Shown here one piece after another: positions 1 through 6,774 of a stretch of 13,123 nt of DNA (its first letter is position 1; each line of letters opens with the position of its first letter). Where the stretch lies: assembly GCA_945861235.1 (NCBI GenBank), contig CAMATV010000047.1:1-13123 (forward strand), given 5' to 3'. The translations under genes were made by a program, and so were the position numbers. A model generated the notes under the pieces. That model worked only from the letters and a program-made list of their open reading frames with translations. It had not been told where the DNA came from and made no database searches. This DNA comes from Opitutus sp. GAS368. Lineage in GTDB: Bacteria > Verrucomicrobiota > Verrucomicrobiia > Opitutales > Opitutaceae.

Positions 1-656
1 TCGCCGTCGGTGGGTTTGCCCACGTAGCCGCCCTCGTAGGCCCAGATGGCTTTCACGCCGCGCAAAATCGGATGGGCGGCGAGCGCCGGGATGATGTCGA
101 TGCGGGTGCCCTGCGTGTGGTTCTTGCCGTAGTGGCCGACCCATGACTGCCCGAGCACCTGGTGGCCGAAGCCGCCGACGTAGTCGTCGCCCTGGTAGTT
201 CCAGGAGTATTTTTTGAATTCGCCGGTGGCGGGAATTTGGAACGCATGCGTCGCCGTGCGCAGTCCGATGACCGGACCGCCGCGATCCAGATACGCGGCG
301 ACGTGTTTCATCTGGTCCGCTGGGAAATCTTGGAAACGCAAAAACACGACGGCCAGATCGGCGGTCGCGAGGGCTTCGAGGCCGGGCGACTGGGAATTCC
401 CGGGGACGATGGTGCCGGTCTGCGGATCGACGTTGAACAGTACGGTGCACTTGAAGCCCTGATGCTGGGCCAAGATTCGTGCGAGGGCGGGCAGGGTTTC
501 CTCCGAGCGATACTCGTGATCGCCCGAGAGAAAAACGATGTGCTTGCCCTTGCCCGGGCCAGCGGTGCCCTCGTAGACGAGGGAAGGCTCGGCGTGAAGG
601 GAGGAGGCAAGCCACAGGACGGCAAGGAGGGCGGAGGCGAGTTTTCTGATATTCAT
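1..656 (-). CDS. Secreted ThuA-domain protein, 3' part outside window
   Basis: The first 218 codons are present and the gene runs off the left edge. Residues 1-22 form a signal peptide (MNIRKLASALLAVLWLASSL, then HA before the mature start near Glu23), so the product is probably periplasmic. From about residue 38 it resembles the ThuA-like family, which has a class I glutamine-amidotransferase-like fold: IVFLSGDHEYRSEETLP (40-56), a strand and helix with DLAVVFLRFQDFP (100-112), and DRGGPVIGLRTATHAF (124-139). TRIDIIPALAAHPILRGV (184-201) is also typical of these proteins. ThuA is named for trehalose utilisation in rhizobia, but most secreted homologues have no proven reaction, so the substrate here is unknown. 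The ATG at 656-654 lies 19 bp after the hydrolase stop, suggesting cotranscription. Its leader is pyrimidine-rich with no Shine-Dalgarno site. Confidence 0.85.
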   Translation of the reverse strand, partial: MNIRKLASALLAVLWLASSLHAEPSLVYEGTAGPGKGKHIVFLSGDHEYRSEETLPALARILAQHQGFKCTVLFNVDPQTGTIVPGNSQSPGLEALATADLAVVFLRFQDFPADQMKHVAAYLDRGGPVIGLRTATHAFQIPATGEFKKYSWNYQGDDYVGGFGHQVLGQSWVGHYGKNHTQGTRIDIIPALAAHPILRGVKAIWAYEGGYVGKPTDG

Positions 657-675
657 GAAAAGGGGAGGGGCCGGA

Positions 676-1900
676 TCACGGGTTCGAGGAGGGGAGGGCT
701 ATGGGCTGATATTCCGAGCTGACGGTCAAGCCACTGGCGTCGACATTGAAATAGTAAGCGGTGGTGCCGGCGGGTAGGGGGGCGGAGGCCGTGACACGGC
801 CGGAACTCGTTTTGAGCTGGGCCGGCGATTTTTCCCAGTCGGCGTCACGTTTGGAGATGAGGGTGGCCGTGCTTACGGCGGGCATGACGTCAAAAGTGAC
901 GCGGGCGACGCCGTCACGGATTTCCTGCGACACCTCGCGCGCCCACGGTTGACCGGTTTCGACGATCGATTTTGCGAAGGCGTAACTGTCGGGCGGGTTC
1001 CAGCCGGCGGGGTGGCTGTGTTTCATGTCGAAAGGAATTGAAACCATGCGCGGGCCGGGGGCGGCGCGGTAGCTGGCCTGCTGGACGTCGAGGGGAAAGT
1101 GGGCGTCGCGGGGGCCGGTGAGCCAGAGCAACGGCATGGTGGCGCGCGGCAGGCGGAGCAGCGGCTCCCAGACTTCGCGGTAGAGTGTGTTGTCGCGGAG
1201 TGCGCGCACGTAGTTTTCGGCTGCGCGGTCGAGGGCGCCGCAGCCGTAGATGGGAATGCCAAACGCGAAACGCGCATCGATGCCCACGACGGTCGAGGTG
1301 ATAATGCCGCCCCACGAAATGCCGCAGACACCGACGCGCGAGGCGTCCACTTCGGGCAAGGAGCGGAGCAAGGAATGGGCGAGCACGGTATCGGCGACGG
1401 CGTGATACATCCACTGGTTGGTCAGCGGCTCGGCAGAGTCGCCGTAGATGCCGTGGCGCGCGGGGCCGGCGGTGGCGTGGCGCTGCCACTGTGCGCCGGG
1501 AGGGGCGCCGGGGATGCGTTCATCGGTCTGACCTTCGACGGCGATCGAGATCGCGGCGAAGCCCTGCTCGTTCCACTTCTGCACCCACTCTTTGAAGGCG
1601 GTGCCGCCGCCGCCGTGGACCAGCACGACTCCGGGGACTTTGCCGCTGGGGTTTTTCGGCAGGCCGAGCCACGCGAAAACGCGCGTAGGTTTTCCCTGAT
1701 ACGCGAGGCCTTCGAAGAAGATCGGCTTGATTGAGCCGGTGGCAGCGAAGCCCTCGGCGGCGTGAACGGCGGGTGGCGAGGTCAGATTGCCGAGGGCGGC
1801 GACCTGGTCGCGTAGGCGGGGAAAATCTGCGGCGAGGGCCTGCGCGGCGCAGGCGACTGCGACCAGCGCAATCAACGGCGAAACGCGTGTTCGAAGGCAC
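676..1900 (-). other. Alpha/beta hydrolase module, possibly a separate gene starting at GTG 1900
   Basis: This is the second half of the joined ORF. Using ORF numbering from 2715, the catalytic features are VVLVHGGGG (363-371, oxyanion region), nucleophile Ser467 in GVCGISWGG (462-470), probable acid Asp537 in LTGPRDAHF, and probable base His566 or His568 in DMKHSHPAGW. This resembles the acetylxylan esterase/dienelactone hydrolase group. The tail after residue 600 looks like a small beta-sandwich ending EYQPIALPSSNP. Likely substrates are acylated sugars or other small esters, but the sequence does not identify them. If a one-base insertion near 1876-1881 is assumed, a GTG at 1900-1898 gives the leader VPSNTRFA followed by LIALVAVACAAQALAA, a good type I signal peptide. 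The ThuA gene starts 19 bp downstream. Confidence 0.6.
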
Positions 1901-2715
1901 GTCGATCCGGTCGTGATACTCCGGATGGGGTGACGCGTTTTTCGCGGGCAAGACCGCCGGCGGGATTTGGGCGGGAGGCGTGGTTTGGCGTTGTTGGGCA
2001 GCGGCCCCCAGATGGCGGCGAGGAGGAGGAAAATTTCGGGCTCCGCTTGTTTGAGTTCTCCGGCAACGAAGGGATAGAAATCATTTGAGCCGAGATAGCT
2101 CTCGGTCATCTCGGCGAAAAACTCCTTCGCGTTGTTCAGTCCGTAGTGCTCGCGCATCGCTCCATAACTCGTGAGGACAGATTTATATTTTCCGCTCGCG
2201 CGAAAGTTTTCCCACGCCGCCACGAGACGTGGTTCCGCGAAGCCGAGGACCTGATCGTGGTAGGCGTGCGCGAGTTCGTGCAGCACGACCCACGGCATGC
2301 GGTGGATATCGAAGGGAGCGAGGAAACCTTCGACGGAGGGAATGTGGACGCACTTCGCGAGCGCTTCGCTGTAGCCCTTCTCTTTCAACCAGCCGCGGCT
2401 CGGGTGATACTGCATGGGGCGGAGCTCGCCGTAGTTGAGATCCAGTTGGATGGTCACCGTGCGCAACTTCGCGAGCGCGGGCGCAGGCACGACGAACGTG
2501 ATCGCGGTGAGACGGGCGTTGAGCAGTTTTAGCGCACGTTCTCCGAGGGTTGCGCCCCCGCCAGTGAGCAAGCGGTCATCCACGCGCACGTTCCAGCCCT
2601 CGACGTTGCGCGTGGTGTGGGCCGTCGGGAGCGCGGTCGGGAGCGCGGGAGTATCTGCGGCTGAGGTGCTGAGGGCCCACGCGGTGGAAAGGAGAAAAAG
2701 GGAGATTCGTTTCAT
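676..2715 (-). CDS. Joined ORF: secreted HExxH metallopeptidase plus alpha/beta hydrolase
   Basis: This uninterrupted 679-codon frame carries two apparently unrelated secreted proteins. Residues 1-20 are a signal peptide (MKRISLFLLSTAWALSTSAA). Residues 37-238 look like a zinc metallopeptidase: HELAH (His146, Glu147, His150) followed by KEFFAEMTE (197-205), whose Glu could be the third zinc ligand. This arrangement is seen in uncharacterised bacterial HExxH proteins. Residues 241-277 are an Arg/Ser/Thr-rich stretch of the kind produced by reading GC-rich DNA out of frame. A second signal-peptide core follows (LIALVAVACAAQALAA, 281-296), then a hydrolase domain (about 300-600) and a beta-rich tail (about 600-679). 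The ATG at 2715 was chosen because it starts a signal peptide 11 bp after the serine dehydratase stop. An in-frame start at 2985 would overlap that gene by 259 bp. I infer two genes merged by an indel rather than a true fusion. Confidence 0.7.
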   Translation of the reverse strand: MKRISLFLLSTAWALSTSAADTPALPTALPTAHTTRNVEGWNVRVDDRLLTGGGATLGERALKLLNARLTAITFVVPAPALAKLRTVTIQLDLNYGELRPMQYHPSRGWLKEKGYSEALAKCVHIPSVEGFLAPFDIHRMPWVVLHELAHAYHDQVLGFAEPRLVAAWENFRASGKYKSVLTSYGAMREHYGLNNAKEFFAEMTESYLGSNDFYPFVAGELKQAEPEIFLLLAAIWGPLPNNAKPRLPPKSRRRSCPRKTRHPIRSITTGSTCLRTRVSPLIALVAVACAAQALAADFPRLRDQVAALGNLTSPPAVHAAEGFAATGSIKPIFFEGLAYQGKPTRVFAWLGLPKNPSGKVPGVVLVHGGGGTAFKEWVQKWNEQGFAAISIAVEGQTDERIPGAPPGAQWQRHATAGPARHGIYGDSAEPLTNQWMYHAVADTVLAHSLLRSLPEVDASRVGVCGISWGGIITSTVVGIDARFAFGIPIYGCGALDRAAENYVRALRDNTLYREVWEPLLRLPRATMPLLWLTGPRDAHFPLDVQQASYRAAPGPRMVSIPFDMKHSHPAGWNPPDSYAFAKSIVETGQPWAREVSQEIRDGVARVTFDVMPAVSTATLISKRDADWEKSPAQLKTSSGRVTASAPLPAGTTAYYFNVDASGLTVSSEYQPIALPSSNP

Positions 2716-2726
2716 GGGGAAAGTTT

Positions 2727-4409
2727 TCAGCGGCACGTGCCGCAGCCAGTGCCGCAGGATGATTGGGCTTTGCGTTCGCCGAGACGGCGTTCGATCGCGA
2801 GCGAGGCGGGCGTGATGGCGAGACCGCCGAGGGAAGTGCAGCGATGTTCGCGGGGCATCATCGCGGAAACGCTCTTCGCGGCGTCGACGACTTCGTCGAA
2901 CGGGATGAGCGGATCGAAATCGGCGAGGGCCATGTTGGCGCAGGACACGGCGTTGCTCGCGGCCATCACGTTCTTCCCGAGGCACGGCGCCTCGACGCGA
3001 TTGGCAATGGGATCGCAGATGAGGCCGAGCATCGACTGAAACGCCAGCGAGGAGGCGGCGACGGCTTGTTGCAACGTGCCGCCGGCCATCGTGACCAGAG
3101 CGCCCGCCGCCATCGCGGCCGCCGAACCGCCCTCCGCTTGGCAGCCGCCGACTTCAGCGGCGAACGTCCAGCGCGTGGCGATGAAGACGCCGATGAGGCC
3201 GCTCGCGAGCATCGCCTTGGCCATGTCTTCCTCGGACTTGCCCATGGCCTCGGCCATGCCGATCACTGCGCCGGGCAGCGCGGCGCAGGCGCCGGCGGTG
3301 GGAGCGGCGACGATGACGCCCATGGAACTCTTCACCTCCATCAGCGCCGTGACGTAGAGCACGATGCGATTCAGCGCGCCGCCATCGAGCAGGCGACCGG
3401 CGTCGAGCAGCGCTTTGAAACGCCCGCTCTGGTGCCCGAGCACGCGGTCTTCGTAAGTCGTGCCCGCGAGGCCGCTCGCGATCGAGCGCCGCAGGATGCG
3501 CACGATGCCGATCATCTTATCGATGACCTCGCGCTCGGTGAAATTGCCGCGTGCCATTTCATACTCGGCGGCGAGTTTCCAGAGCGGCGTATTTTTTTCG
3601 CCGTCGTAGGCGAGCATCTCCGCACAACTCCTGAAGGGTACGCGCAGATCCTTGCGCGAAGGCACGGGCAACACGGGCGAGAGTCGTTTGACGGAGGTTG
3701 CTGTGGGCAGACCGGCAGTGGAGACGAAGTGCGCGGCCTTGACCTGGATAATCTGAAACGCGCCGCAGGCGTGCACGAGGACCTCGTCGGCTTCGAAGCG
3801 AGGGTTCGATCCCGTGGGTTGCCAGATCAGCGTCTCGTGATAGCCGCCATCCATGTTCATCGGCACGCCGTCTAGGCTGATGACTTCCATCATGCCGCCG
3901 CCGGTCGAGATCGCGATGAGCGCGTGTTGCTCGCGCGCGTTGCGGAGCGTGAGGCGATAGGTGTTGGGGTGGGGATCGCCGACATCGACGGTCATGATGC
4001 GAATTGTGACACCCGCATCGGCCAGCGCTTGCGGCGAATTCGGTAGCCGTTCGTCGTCGGCCTCCCAGCCGAGCAGGCCACCGAAGAGGCCCATGTCCGA
4101 GCCTTGGCTCTCGTGCGTCAACGGCAGCGAGCCCTCGCGATCAAATTCGACGAGGACATCGGTGATTTCCCCATCCATCAGATCGCGCGCGAGTCGCCCG
4201 ATGCGGAGCGCGGCGGCGCAGTGCGAACTCGACGGCCCGCGCATGACGGGGCCGATCACGTCGTTGAAGATGCTGACGGTGTTAATGGGAGGGAGGGGTT
4301 CGGCCGGGCGATGCGGGGGGGCGGTCGGGAGGGCGGCGACCGGAGTGTCGCCGATCTGACGGAGGGGCGACATTCCTGTCGCCCGCAGTTCGATCAAGTT
4401 GAGCTGCAT
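2727..4409 (-). CDS. sdaA: Iron-sulfur L-serine dehydratase, single chain
   Basis: It deaminates L-serine to pyruvate and ammonia in the cytoplasm using a [4Fe-4S] cluster. The beta-type domain comes first, with SIFNDVIGPVMRGPSSSH (46-63) and SLPLTHESQGSDMGLFGG (94-111). The alpha-type domain follows, with VIVAAPTAGACAALPG (365-380). Candidate cluster cysteines are Cys423 (GGCQAEGG), Cys465 (ICDPIAN) and Cys476 (APCLGKN). At 560 residues it is longer than the roughly 450-460 of E. coli-type enzymes, partly because 41-45 residues precede the conserved SIFND start. That extension is encoded by palindromic repeat DNA and may not be translated. No ATG, GTG or TTG lies between the repeats and the domain, but an ATT at 4286-4284 (INTVSIF) follows a pyrimidine-rich tract and could be a rare start. 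The C-terminus has three closely spaced cysteines (552, 556, 559). The metallopeptidase ATG is 11 bp downstream. Confidence 0.9.
   Translation of the reverse strand: MQLNLIELRATGMSPLRQIGDTPVAALPTAPPHRPAEPLPPINTVSIFNDVIGPVMRGPSSSHCAAALRIGRLARDLMDGEITDVLVEFDREGSLPLTHESQGSDMGLFGGLLGWEADDERLPNSPQALADAGVTIRIMTVDVGDPHPNTYRLTLRNAREQHALIAISTGGGMMEVISLDGVPMNMDGGYHETLIWQPTGSNPRFEADEVLVHACGAFQIIQVKAAHFVSTAGLPTATSVKRLSPVLPVPSRKDLRVPFRSCAEMLAYDGEKNTPLWKLAAEYEMARGNFTEREVIDKMIGIVRILRRSIASGLAGTTYEDRVLGHQSGRFKALLDAGRLLDGGALNRIVLYVTALMEVKSSMGVIVAAPTAGACAALPGAVIGMAEAMGKSEEDMAKAMLASGLIGVFIATRWTFAAEVGGCQAEGGSAAAMAAGALVTMAGGTLQQAVAASSLAFQSMLGLICDPIANRVEAPCLGKNVMAASNAVSCANMALADFDPLIPFDEVVDAAKSVSAMMPREHRCTSLGGLAITPASLAIERRLGERKAQSSCGTGCGTCR
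2730..2743. repeat. Perfect 14-nt palindrome at the 3' end of the serine dehydratase gene
   Basis: GCGGCACGTGCCGC reads identically on both strands and includes codons for the final cysteines. An imperfect second copy of the TGCGGCAC half lies just upstream in the gene. No U-run follows in the direction of transcription, so it is not a standard intrinsic terminator. It may simply result from coding a Cys-Gly-Thr-rich tail. Confidence 0.5.
4334..4384. repeat. Tandem palindromes with related stems, at the nominal start of the serine dehydratase
   Basis: Two hairpins sit side by side. The first (4334-4353) has the 7-bp stem CGGCGAC/GTCGCCG with a 6-nt loop. The second (4365-4384) has the 8-bp stem GGGCGACA/TGTCGCCC with a TTCC loop. 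They share the GGCGAC/GTCGCC core, with 11 nt between them. This looks like a short dispersed palindromic element (REP/BIME-like) rather than coding sequence. The nominal dehydratase frame reads through both as RATGMSPLRQIGDTPVAAL. Confidence 0.6.
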
Positions 4410-4422
4410 CGCTGGGTGTTGG

Positions 4423-4467
4423 GTTCGCTCACGGAGCGGCGGCCTTGGTCGCGGGGAGTGAGCGAAC
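4423..4467. repeat. 10-bp inverted repeat between the S9 peptidase and serine dehydratase genes
   Basis: GTTCGCTCAC (4423-4432) and GTGAGCGAAC (4458-4467) are exact inverted copies flanking a 25-nt GC-rich spacer. The structure lies between the S9 peptidase stop (4480) and the nominal dehydratase ATG (4409). No T-rich tract follows on the minus strand, so intrinsic termination is unlikely. It could stabilise mRNA ends, attenuate transcription, or be another copy-number repeat. It adjoins the 4334-4384 palindromes. Confidence 0.6.
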
Positions 4468-4479
4468 GGATGGCATCGG

Positions 4480-6774
4480 TCAGTTGTTCGGCGGGAGATT
4501 CCGATGCAGGTAGTCGGTGAGGACCGTGTAGAAGTGGCGCTCGGTGTTCTTCCCCTCGCTCAGTGAATGCGAACGCCCTGGATAAGGCAGGACGGTGAAG
4601 AGTTTGTGGTGCGCGATGAGTTCATTCATGAGCCGCTCGGTGCCCTGGAAGTGGCCGTTGTCGTCGCCGGTGCCGTGGATCAGCAGCAGGTTGCCCTGCA
4701 GGTTTGCGGCGTGAGTGATCGGCGAGCCGTCGCGATAGCCGGCGACGTTGTCGGCGGGTAGGCCCATGTAGCGTTCTTGGTAAATCGTGTCGTAGAGGAG
4801 CTGGCTGGCGTTCGGCGCGACCGCCATCGCCGTGCGATACAAATCGGGATAACGGAAGATCGCGTTAAGGCTCATGCTGCCGCCGCCGCTCCAGCCCCAG
4901 ATGCCGACGCGCGCCGGATCGGCAAACGGCCAGCGCGCGAGCAACGCCTTCGTCGCTGCCGCCTGCTCTTGCGCGGCGAGGATGCCGATCTGGCGGTAAA
5001 TGATTTTTCTCCATTCGCGTCCGCGCGGCGCCGCGGTGCCGCGATTGTCGACACTGACGACGACGTAGCCCTGCTGTGCGAGCATTCGGTGCCACAGCCC
5101 GCGCTTCCCGCCCCACGCGTCCTGCACCGACTGGCTGGCGGGTTCGCCGTAGACGTAAAAGAGCAACGGATGTTTGCGCTGCGAGTCCGGCTTCGCCGGC
5201 CGGATACACCACGCGTCGAGAGTGACTCCGCCGCCGATCTCAACGCGGAGGAACTCGGTCGCGGGTTGTTGGAGGGCAGCGATTTTTTCGCGGAGCTTCG
5301 TGTTGTCGCGCAGGACGCGCACGACGCGGTGGTCGGGCAGGTGGACGAGTGCCACGACCGGAGGCGTGTTGAAATTGGAATACGTGTGGACCGCCCACTG
5401 CGCGTCCGGAGAAATATTATACGTGTGCCAGCCGGGCTGAGCAGCCGGAGAAAGGCGCTCGGGCGCGCCGCCGGCGAGGCGCGACCGGTAGAGGTAGCGC
5501 TGCGTGGGGTTGGTGGGTGAGGCGGCGTAGTAGAACCAGCCGCCTGCGGTATCCACGGCCTCGGAGTCGATGACATCGAAGTCGCCCGGGGTGACGCGGG
5601 TGAAACGTGGGCCATCGGTGCCCGCGACATAGGCGTGCCGCCAGCCGTCGCGCTCGCTCAGCCAGAGAAAATCTTTGCCCCCGTTGAGCCACTGCACGGG
5701 ATTCTCGTTCTCGACCCACGCCGCATCGGTCTCGGTGTGGATCGTGCGCGTCGCGCCGGTCTTCGGATCGGCGAGCATCACGCGATGGGCGTTTTGGAGC
5801 CGGTTCAGTTGCTGGACCAAAAGCTGCGATCCGTCGGGCGACCATTCCACGTGTGGGAGGTAGTGCTCGCGCGGATCGCCGGAAATATCGAGCCAGCGCA
5901 CGGTGCCGCCCGTCGCGGCGATTACACCCAAGCGTGTGGCGGAATTTTTTTCGCCGACCTTGGGATAGGCGAACGAGGTGATCTTCGGATAGAGGGCCGA
6001 GGTGTTGTCGATGAGGTGAAATTCGCCGACACCGCTGGTATCGAACTGCCAGAAAGCGATGGCCCTGCCGTCGGGGCTCCAGCGATACGCGTCGCGGAGG
6101 CCGAGTTCCTCCTCGTTGACCCAGTCGGAGGTGCCGTTGATGAGCGTGGCTGAGCCATCGGTCGTCAACGCGGTGAGACGCAGGTCGCGCAGATCTTGGA
6201 CATAGAGATTGTTCGCGCGGACATAGGCGACACGCGTGCCGTCGGGGGAGAACTTCGCGAACAACAGCGTGGACGGCTCGGCGTCGCCGCCGAGTTTCCG
6301 CAGCTCGCGCGTCGCCACATCGAGCACCCAGTAATCGCCGCGCGTGTTACGCCGCCAGACGCGCTTGCTGTTGGTGAAGATCAACAGCCGAGACTCGTCG
6401 GCCGAAAACTCGAAGGACTCAATTTTGAGCGGCTTCTCCGCGCCTTTGGGGATGAAGGCGCTCGCAGGCACGAGGATTGATTTTCCTTCGCCCACCAATT
6501 CGTGGCGCACCAAGTCGCGTCCGGGGTCGGCGCTGGCGCCGGCGCGTGAAGGCGGAGTTTCGAGGGTGAAGTAGGTCGCGCTGCGTTTGCTCCACACGAG
6601 CGGACCCGCACTCTCCGCCTGAAATTCCTGAGAACCGAAAATGCGGTCTACGGTGAGCGTGGCGGCATCTGCGACGTTCTCGGCCTGAGGTGGGGGTTGC
6701 TGGGCGGGCAGCGTCACGGCGCACAGGGTCAACAGCGTGGAAGCAGTGAAACGCAACGAAGCCGTGCGATTCAT
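4480..6774 (-). CDS. Dipeptidyl-peptidase IV-type serine peptidase (S9B)
   Basis: The 764-residue product probably removes Xaa-Pro or Xaa-Ala dipeptides from peptide N-termini in the periplasm. Residues 1-26 are a signal peptide (MNRTASLRFTASTLLTLCAV, ending near LPAQQ). Residues about 40-500 form a beta-propeller with several SPDG turns. They include DWVNEEELGLRD (217-228), the DPP IV-type Glu motif that binds the free substrate N-terminus. The catalytic domain follows. The nucleophile is Ser629 in GIWGWSGGGSMSL, the acid is Asp704 in IHGTGDDNGHFQ (with Asn706 matching the conserved DPP IV asparagine), and the base is His736 in YPGRSHSLSEG. DTIYQERYMGLP (662-673) also fits the family. The ATG overlaps the TGA of the aminopeptidase as ATGA, implying translational coupling. 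No Shine-Dalgarno site is visible. Confidence 0.93.
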   Translation of the reverse strand: MNRTASLRFTASTLLTLCAVTLPAQQPPPQAENVADAATLTVDRIFGSQEFQAESAGPLVWSKRSATYFTLETPPSRAGASADPGRDLVRHELVGEGKSILVPASAFIPKGAEKPLKIESFEFSADESRLLIFTNSKRVWRRNTRGDYWVLDVATRELRKLGGDAEPSTLLFAKFSPDGTRVAYVRANNLYVQDLRDLRLTALTTDGSATLINGTSDWVNEEELGLRDAYRWSPDGRAIAFWQFDTSGVGEFHLIDNTSALYPKITSFAYPKVGEKNSATRLGVIAATGGTVRWLDISGDPREHYLPHVEWSPDGSQLLVQQLNRLQNAHRVMLADPKTGATRTIHTETDAAWVENENPVQWLNGGKDFLWLSERDGWRHAYVAGTDGPRFTRVTPGDFDVIDSEAVDTAGGWFYYAASPTNPTQRYLYRSRLAGGAPERLSPAAQPGWHTYNISPDAQWAVHTYSNFNTPPVVALVHLPDHRVVRVLRDNTKLREKIAALQQPATEFLRVEIGGGVTLDAWCIRPAKPDSQRKHPLLFYVYGEPASQSVQDAWGGKRGLWHRMLAQQGYVVVSVDNRGTAAPRGREWRKIIYRQIGILAAQEQAAATKALLARWPFADPARVGIWGWSGGGSMSLNAIFRYPDLYRTAMAVAPNASQLLYDTIYQERYMGLPADNVAGYRDGSPITHAANLQGNLLLIHGTGDDNGHFQGTERLMNELIAHHKLFTVLPYPGRSHSLSEGKNTERHFYTVLTDYLHRNLPPNN

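Noticed and set aside
162..722. Plus-strand open frame of 186 codons opposite the ThuA-domain gene
   Set aside because: It spans the end of the hydrolase and most of the ThuA gene on the wrong strand and has no recognisable motif.
2727..2753. Cys spacing CxxxCxxC in the dehydratase tail as a radical-SAM motif
   Set aside because: It is at the extreme C-terminus of an L-serine dehydratase and has none of the radical-SAM fold around it. The spacing is coincidental.
2716..2985. In-frame ATG at 2985 extending the metallopeptidase ORF by 90 residues
   Set aside because: It would overlap the well-supported serine dehydratase gene by 259 bp, and the extra sequence is Arg-rich out-of-frame translation. 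The ATG at 2715 begins a clear signal peptide.
4885..4905. GWSGGG instead of GWSYGG around the S9 peptidase nucleophile as an unusual active site
   Set aside because: The Gly variant fits the general GxSxGG pattern of the family, and the surrounding DPP IV motifs are intact, so it is not evidence of lost activity.
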